A stretch of 64,000 nucleotides of DNA. Origin: Megamonas sp. UBA1796 (lineage in GTDB: Bacteria > Bacillota > Negativicutes > Selenomonadales > Selenomonadaceae). Every line of letters begins with the position of its first letter. Positions within the stretch are counted from its first letter, which is position 1. Made by a program: the position numbers and the translations under genes. The stretch lies in NCBI GenBank assembly GCA_002319795.1, contig DCFU01000023.1, forward strand, positions 1 through 64,000, written 5' to 3'. Positions 60,596 to 64,000 of the stretch are shown piece after piece. The notes under the pieces were generated by a model, which worked only from the letters and a program-made list of their open reading frames with translations, ran no database searches and had not been told where the DNA came from.

Positions 60596-61219
60596 ATGGT
60601 TATTCAGGACATTTGTTCACTGGCGTTTTATTGTCAGCGATGCGGGAAAATTCATATACATGATATACCATATTTTTCCGGTGAACGACGTGTCATGCTG
60701 CACTGCGACAGCTGCTCTTATGTGCAGGCTGTGATTTTGCGCCGTAGCTGCAATTGGCTGGAGATATCGGTCACCTGCGTCGGCTGCCATACAGTGAATA
60801 CGGTAGCTTATTCGCTGAAGCAGCTTCGCCGTTTGCAGTTGGAAAAGGTATACTGTGTGCAGGATCACTTTGAACTGGGCTATATTGGTCGTCGTCGCTG
60901 TATTGAGGAGTTGCTGGCATTCAATCAGGCTGAATTTGAAGCGCTGCATCCCAGCGATGGTAAGAACTTTATTGAGAAGCAGCAGATTTTGCTGGAGGCT
61001 GTGAATCGTGTGCATGATATCGCAGCACATGGTGCGATTGCCTGTCCCTGCGGCTGCAAGGAAATAGCCGTGGATATTCAGGGAAGCTCTATTGTGCTTG
61101 AGTGTTACCGTTGCGGCAGCTACTATGTACTGCCTGCAGCCAACGCTGCAGATCTGATGCGGCTGGAAAAAAATCTTGATATTGATCTCATTGCACCGGA
61201 TATCATGAGAAAAAAATGA
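60596..61219 (+). CDS. Unknown cysteine-rich protein, likely zinc-binding
   Basis: I do not recognise a family. 207 residues without membrane segments. Cysteine pairs are spaced along the chain: FYCQRCGKIH (N-terminus), CDSC, CVGCH, and in the C-terminal part CPCGCKEI and CYRCGSYY. This suggests two or three zinc ribbons around a central helical section (about 85-135). It may bind nucleic acid, but nothing proves this. ATG 60596 follows AAGGAGGAG. It is a single-gene unit between the pyrG terminator and its own. Confidence 0.85.
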   Translation: MVIQDICSLAFYCQRCGKIHIHDIPYFSGERRVMLHCDSCSYVQAVILRRSCNWLEISVTCVGCHTVNTVAYSLKQLRRLQLEKVYCVQDHFELGYIGRRRCIEELLAFNQAEFEALHPSDGKNFIEKQQILLEAVNRVHDIAAHGAIACPCGCKEIAVDIQGSSIVLECYRCGSYYVLPAANAADLMRLEKNLDIDLIAPDIMRKK

Positions 61220-61231
61220 AATGGTTTTGGT

Positions 61232-61269
61232 ATACCAGTGATTGCAGTATTGCAGCCACTGGTATTTTT
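61232..61269 (+). terminator. Terminator after the cysteine-rich gene
   Basis: ATACCAGTG (61232-61240) pairs with CACTGGTAT (61257-61265), followed by four T. The loop contains TTGCAGTATTGCAG. Confidence 0.85.
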
Positions 61270-61283
61270 ATGCGAAAAATATG

Positions 61284-61306
61284 TCTGTAGGAAAAATTCC
61301 TACAGA
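61284..61306 (+). repeat. 10-bp perfect inverted repeat upstream of the OPA antiporter
   Basis: TCTGTAGGAA (61284-61293) and TTCCTACAGA (61297-61306), three bases apart, no T-run. It is a candidate operator or activator site for the gene at 61389. Confidence 0.6.
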
Positions 61307-61388
61307 AAATCAGAAGTTTTCCGCTATTTTTTCTGCTCGAAATATGGGAAAATAAATAAGAAATAAGAATGAATAAGGAGTGAACAAA

Positions 61389-62735
61389 ATGAAAGAATTG
61401 TTATGGAAATTCTTCAGGACGGGACCTGATGCTGCGCCTATCACCGACGCACAGGAGGTCAAGCAGAAATTTAATCATCTGCGATGGCGCGTATTTGCCT
61501 CTATCACGATCGGGTATGCATTTTATTACATTATCCGGCAGAGTTATTCCGTCATTAAGAAACCTCTTTTGTCGTCCGGCATTGTGACGCCTACAGAGGT
61601 CGGTATTATTGGTTCTATTTTTTTCATTACCTACGGACTTGGTAAGTTTGCAAACAGTTTCATGGCGGATCGTGTAAATAACAAACGCTTCTTCGCGTTT
61701 GGTCTTTTTATGTCATCGTTGACGATGACAGCTATGGGACTTGTGAATTCCTTTGTGCCGCTGGCAGTCATCTGGGGCCTTAACGGTTGGTTCCAGTCCT
61801 ATGGGGCGGGCCCTTCTATCGTAGCATTGAACCAGTGGTTCAGTGACCGTGAACGTGGGACGCTTTATGGTGTATGGTTCACAAGCCACAATGTGGGTTC
61901 TTCGTTTGCTTATTTTGCGATTGCGGCTATCGTGACGAGTTATAATTGGTCCATGGGCTTCGTTGCCGCAGGCGTTATTGGACTCATTGGCTCTGTACTT
62001 ATTTTCTTTGGCATGAGCGATCGTCCGGAAACACAGGGATTGCCAAATGCTTCGGTGTATTATGGAGAACGTACGCAGGAAGAGGTTGAGGCTACAAAGA
62101 AAAAGAAGCTTGGCTCTATGCAGTGGGATTATGTTATAAAGAATCCGGCTGTCTGGATTTTGGGCTTGTCATCGCTTTGCTGCTATATTGCGCGTTATGC
62201 AGTAGAGAGCTGGGGCGTTGTATACCTTACTTCGCAAAAGGGATATGATATGATGGGGGCCGCAGGTGTCATGGCCTACATGCAGGTTGCGGGCATTTTT
62301 GGTGCCTTGCTTTGCGGCTGGTTTTCGGATAGATTCTTCAACCATAAGCGCAATGCGCCGGCACTTATTTATGGCGTGCTTTATTCACTTTCTATTGCGG
62401 GATTCCTCTGGGCGCCGCAATCCTTCACTACAGATATGCTGTGTATGACCTTTTATGGATTCACCATGGGAGCTTTGGTATGTTATCTCGGCGGACTGAT
62501 GGCAGTCGATATTGTTCCAAAACGCGTTACGGGTGCGGCTATGGGTATGATTGGCCTGCTGAGCTACGCAGGTGCTGCTCTGCAGGAGTTCGTAACTGGT
62601 AAACTCATGACGATTACGGTAGTCAATGGAGAGAAGGTCTATGACTTTACCTATGCGGGTGATTTCTGGGTAGGTGCGGCGATTGTTTCCTGTATACTCG
62701 CGACATTTGTCTGGAACGCAAAACCAAAAGAATAA
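61389..62735 (+). CDS. OPA-family organophosphate:phosphate antiporter (UhpT/PgtP/GlpT-like)
   Basis: Twelve-helix permease of 448 residues. Features of the organophosphate antiporters: FNHLRWRVFASITIGYAFYYIIRQSYSVIKKPLL (helix 1 with YxxR), TYGLGKFANSFMADRVNNKRF, LNGWFQSYGAGPSIVALNQWFSDRERGTLYGVWFTSHNVG-type region (split here: NGWFQSYGAGPS, WFSDRERGTLYG), and YAVESWGVVYLTSQKGY. It exchanges a sugar phosphate, glycerol phosphate or phosphoglycerate for phosphate. ATG 61389 follows AAGGAGTG. The PhnD-like lipoprotein and membrane-protein genes downstream suggest a hexose-phosphate or phosphoglycerate system. Confidence 0.9.
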   Translation: MKELLWKFFRTGPDAAPITDAQEVKQKFNHLRWRVFASITIGYAFYYIIRQSYSVIKKPLLSSGIVTPTEVGIIGSIFFITYGLGKFANSFMADRVNNKRFFAFGLFMSSLTMTAMGLVNSFVPLAVIWGLNGWFQSYGAGPSIVALNQWFSDRERGTLYGVWFTSHNVGSSFAYFAIAAIVTSYNWSMGFVAAGVIGLIGSVLIFFGMSDRPETQGLPNASVYYGERTQEEVEATKKKKLGSMQWDYVIKNPAVWILGLSSLCCYIARYAVESWGVVYLTSQKGYDMMGAAGVMAYMQVAGIFGALLCGWFSDRFFNHKRNAPALIYGVLYSLSIAGFLWAPQSFTTDMLCMTFYGFTMGALVCYLGGLMAVDIVPKRVTGAAMGMIGLLSYAGAALQEFVTGKLMTITVVNGEKVYDFTYAGDFWVGAAIVSCILATFVWNAKPKE

Positions 62736-62749
62736 GCAGATTATGAGAG

Positions 62750-62781
62750 AAGGGCTGTTTCCTGTGAGACAGCCCTTTTTT
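62750..62781 (+). terminator. Terminator after the OPA antiporter
   Basis: AAGGGCTGT (62750-62758) pairs with ACAGCCCTT (62769-62777), and the T-run continues to 62781. Confidence 0.93.
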
Positions 62782-62842
62782 GCTATGAGTTCATTCAAGC
62801 ATCTTACAAGACCGGTATAGCAGAATGTATTTTCTTTCCAGG

Positions 62843-62874
62843 CAACCAGGCAATATTTATATACTGCATGGTTG
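62843..62874 (+). repeat. Imperfect 13-bp inverted repeat
   Basis: CAACCAGGCAATA (62843-62855) and TACTGCATGGTTG (62862-62874) match in 11 of 13 pairs. It lies just ahead of the promoter at 62880, so it may be an operator. Confidence 0.5.
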
Positions 62875-62879
62875 TTTTG

Positions 62880-62908
62880 TTGTTCCCATGGAGGATTTAT
62901 GCTATGAT
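62880..62908 (+). promoter_or_regulatory. Candidate promoter of the PhnD-like lipoprotein gene
   Basis: TTGTTC (62880-62885), 17 bases, TATGAT (62903-62908) preceded by TGC. Confidence 0.6.
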
Positions 62909-62952
62909 AGAAAATAGTATGATTTTTATACATATGGGGAAAACGGAGAAAT

Positions 62953-63903
62953 ATGCAAAAAATTCAGTGCAATCTAAAATATACGGTGTTGTTGGGGATA
63001 CTGCTCTGCCTGTTTTGTGCCGGTTGTGAAAAGACAGCGGGGACAATTGATTTTTCAGCCAAACAGCCGGATACATCGTTCGAGGAAACAGACGATTCCA
63101 AGGATATGGAGAATCGTCCGCTTCGTATTGCCTTCGCCTCGGTCATATCACCGGAAAAGACACGGCAATCTTACCGCATACTGGTGGATTACCTTTCAAA
63201 AAAGTTGGGGCGGCCCGCGGTGCTTATTCAGCGCAAGACTTATGAAGACCTCAACATTTTATTGTCAAACGGCGGAGCAGATATCGCCTTTGTATCAACC
63301 GGGGCATATTCTTCTTATCGGGGCATGCAGCCTATTGAACTCTTGGCTATGATACAAACGGATGGTACGATATGGTATCAGACTTATTTGATCGTACCGC
63401 GTGACAGTGAGGCAGAAAGCTTTTCACAGCTTCGCGGCAAGGTATTCGCCTTTACGGATCCGGCAAGCTATTCCGGTCGTCTGGCGATAGACTATTTGCT
63501 GCTTCGGCAGAAGGTGTCGCCAGAACAGTATTTTAAGCGATGCTTTTATACCTATAATCACGATAAATCCATATGGGCTGTGGCAAACCATCTGGCGGAT
63601 GCTGCCAGCGTAGACAGCCAGATTTATGATTATGCGGAAAAGCACAATCCGCAGCTTACGGCAAGGGTCCGCGTCATAGATGCGCTCCCAAATGCACCGT
63701 CCGGCCCGGTAGCGGTGCGCAGCGATATGCCGGAGGATATGAAGGAACGTTTGCGGGAGATTTTTTATCATATGGATGAAGATCCGGAAATGAAGGCAGC
63801 ACTCGGACAGGCCCTCATTGACCGTTTTTTGCCGCCAGAGCCGGGTCTTTATGAAGAACTCCGGAAAAAATATGATATGCGGCGTTCGTTGCCAGGGGAG
63901 TAA
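62953..63903 (+). CDS. PhnD-like substrate-binding lipoprotein (HptA-type sensor candidate)
   Basis: 316 residues. Lipoprotein signal LGILLCLFCAGC with the lipid cysteine at about residue 24, an acidic spacer, then a type-2 periplasmic-binding fold of the phosphate/phosphonate (PhnD) group: PLRIAFASVISPEKTRQSYRILVDYLSKKLG, GGADIAFVSTGAYSSY and AFTDPASYSGRLAIDYLL. No ABC permease or ATPase gene follows. Instead a membrane protein starts 2 bases after its stop. With the OPA antiporter upstream this looks like HptA or PgtC, which sense an external phosphate ester for a histidine kinase. Confidence 0.85.
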   Translation: MQKIQCNLKYTVLLGILLCLFCAGCEKTAGTIDFSAKQPDTSFEETDDSKDMENRPLRIAFASVISPEKTRQSYRILVDYLSKKLGRPAVLIQRKTYEDLNILLSNGGADIAFVSTGAYSSYRGMQPIELLAMIQTDGTIWYQTYLIVPRDSEAESFSQLRGKVFAFTDPASYSGRLAIDYLLLRQKVSPEQYFKRCFYTYNHDKSIWAVANHLADAASVDSQIYDYAEKHNPQLTARVRVIDALPNAPSGPVAVRSDMPEDMKERLREIFYHMDEDPEMKAALGQALIDRFLPPEPGLYEELRKKYDMRRSLPGE

Positions 63904-63905
63904 AA

Positions 63906-64000
63906 ATGAGTAGTCGCAGTTTGTATTTGAAATTCAATTTATTGATTGTAGGTACGATTTTCTTTTGCGGTCTTATTATCGGAGGCATCATGCTCCATAC
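63906..64000 (+). CDS. N-terminal fragment of a membrane protein (probable sensor kinase or receptor)
   Basis: The gene is cut by the window end; 31 codons are seen. After SSRSLYLKFNLL comes a hydrophobic stretch (IVGTIFFCGLIIGGIMLH), the usual first helix of a two-component sensor or chemoreceptor. ATG 63906 has GGGGAG upstream and lies 2 bases after the lipoprotein stop, so the two are coupled. A histidine kinase is inferred from this context only. Confidence 0.6.
   Translation, partial: MSSRSLYLKFNLLIVGTIFFCGLIIGGIMLH

Overview
The window reads as a chromosomal core segment of a Negativicute (Selenomonadales; Selenomonas, Mitsuokella or Megamonas would fit). This is inferred, not proven. 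Protein sequences and local gene orders are Firmicute-like: hrcA-grpE-dnaK-dnaJ-prmA-rsmE-mtaB, rpsU-yqeY, nfeD-floA, and DUF1934-argS-rpoE-pyrG. Chemotaxis and c-di-GMP genes suggest a motile cell, and TTG starts are frequent. I see no rRNA, tRNA, CRISPR array, prophage, transposase or integrase. The few accessory-looking stretches are metabolic (pectin, glycerol) or sensory.

Layout. 1-5.1 kb: a lone PTS IIB gene, then glycerol use: glpK, glpF and the PTS-dependent dihydroxyacetone kinase dhaKLM. 5.2-8.1 kb: a membrane-tethered small alarmone synthetase on the minus strand, a DUF2156 protein and a DMT exporter. 8.2-11.4 kb: a possible 21-residue hydrophobic peptide with its own promoter and terminator, a divergent stand-alone FtsZ, then tcdA-gpsA. 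11.7-16 kb: an intracellular pectin-oligomer module (GH28, GPH symporter, GH105). 16-20.1 kb: a PAS-GGDEF-EAL protein overlapping queF, a nitroreductase, a cobalamin adenosyltransferase and an orphan gene with a long inverted repeat around its promoter. 20.3-25.3 kb: comEA-comEC, fluoride channel crcB under a fluoride riboswitch, holA and rpsT. 25.5-32 kb: lepA-hemW, an HD-GYP protein, a small XRE regulator, and a PocR-type soluble chemoreceptor with CheW.

32.3-41.7 kb: the CIRCE-controlled heat-shock operon followed by ribosome and tRNA modification genes, a HIT protein, rpsU and yqeY. 41.8-45 kb: a flotillin operon (nfeD, floA, an unknown membrane-anchored protein, a beta-hydroxyacid dehydrogenase). 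45-50.3 kb: divergent GtrA and family-2 glycosyltransferase genes, putP, an FAD oxidoreductase and a TRIC-type channel. 50.4-52.5 kb: amtB-glnB behind a promoter followed almost at once by a terminator-like palindrome. 52.6-56 kb: a response regulator fused to a CheX-like domain, CheX and a transmembrane chemoreceptor. 56.2-61.2 kb: DUF1934, argS, rpoE (delta), pyrG and a cysteine-rich unknown. 61.4-64 kb: an organophosphate antiporter, a PhnD-like lipoprotein and the start of a membrane protein, an order that recalls the HptA/HptS/UhpT sugar-phosphate sensing system.

The most interesting observations are the candidate microprotein unit at 8.2 kb, the stand-alone FtsZ, the membrane-tethered alarmone synthetase, the apparent ATC start at 6192, the 17-bp inverted repeat at 19.73-19.79 kb, the dyad around the -10 box of the PocR receptor gene, and the amtB leader palindrome. 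All were read by eye; no alignment or folding program was run.
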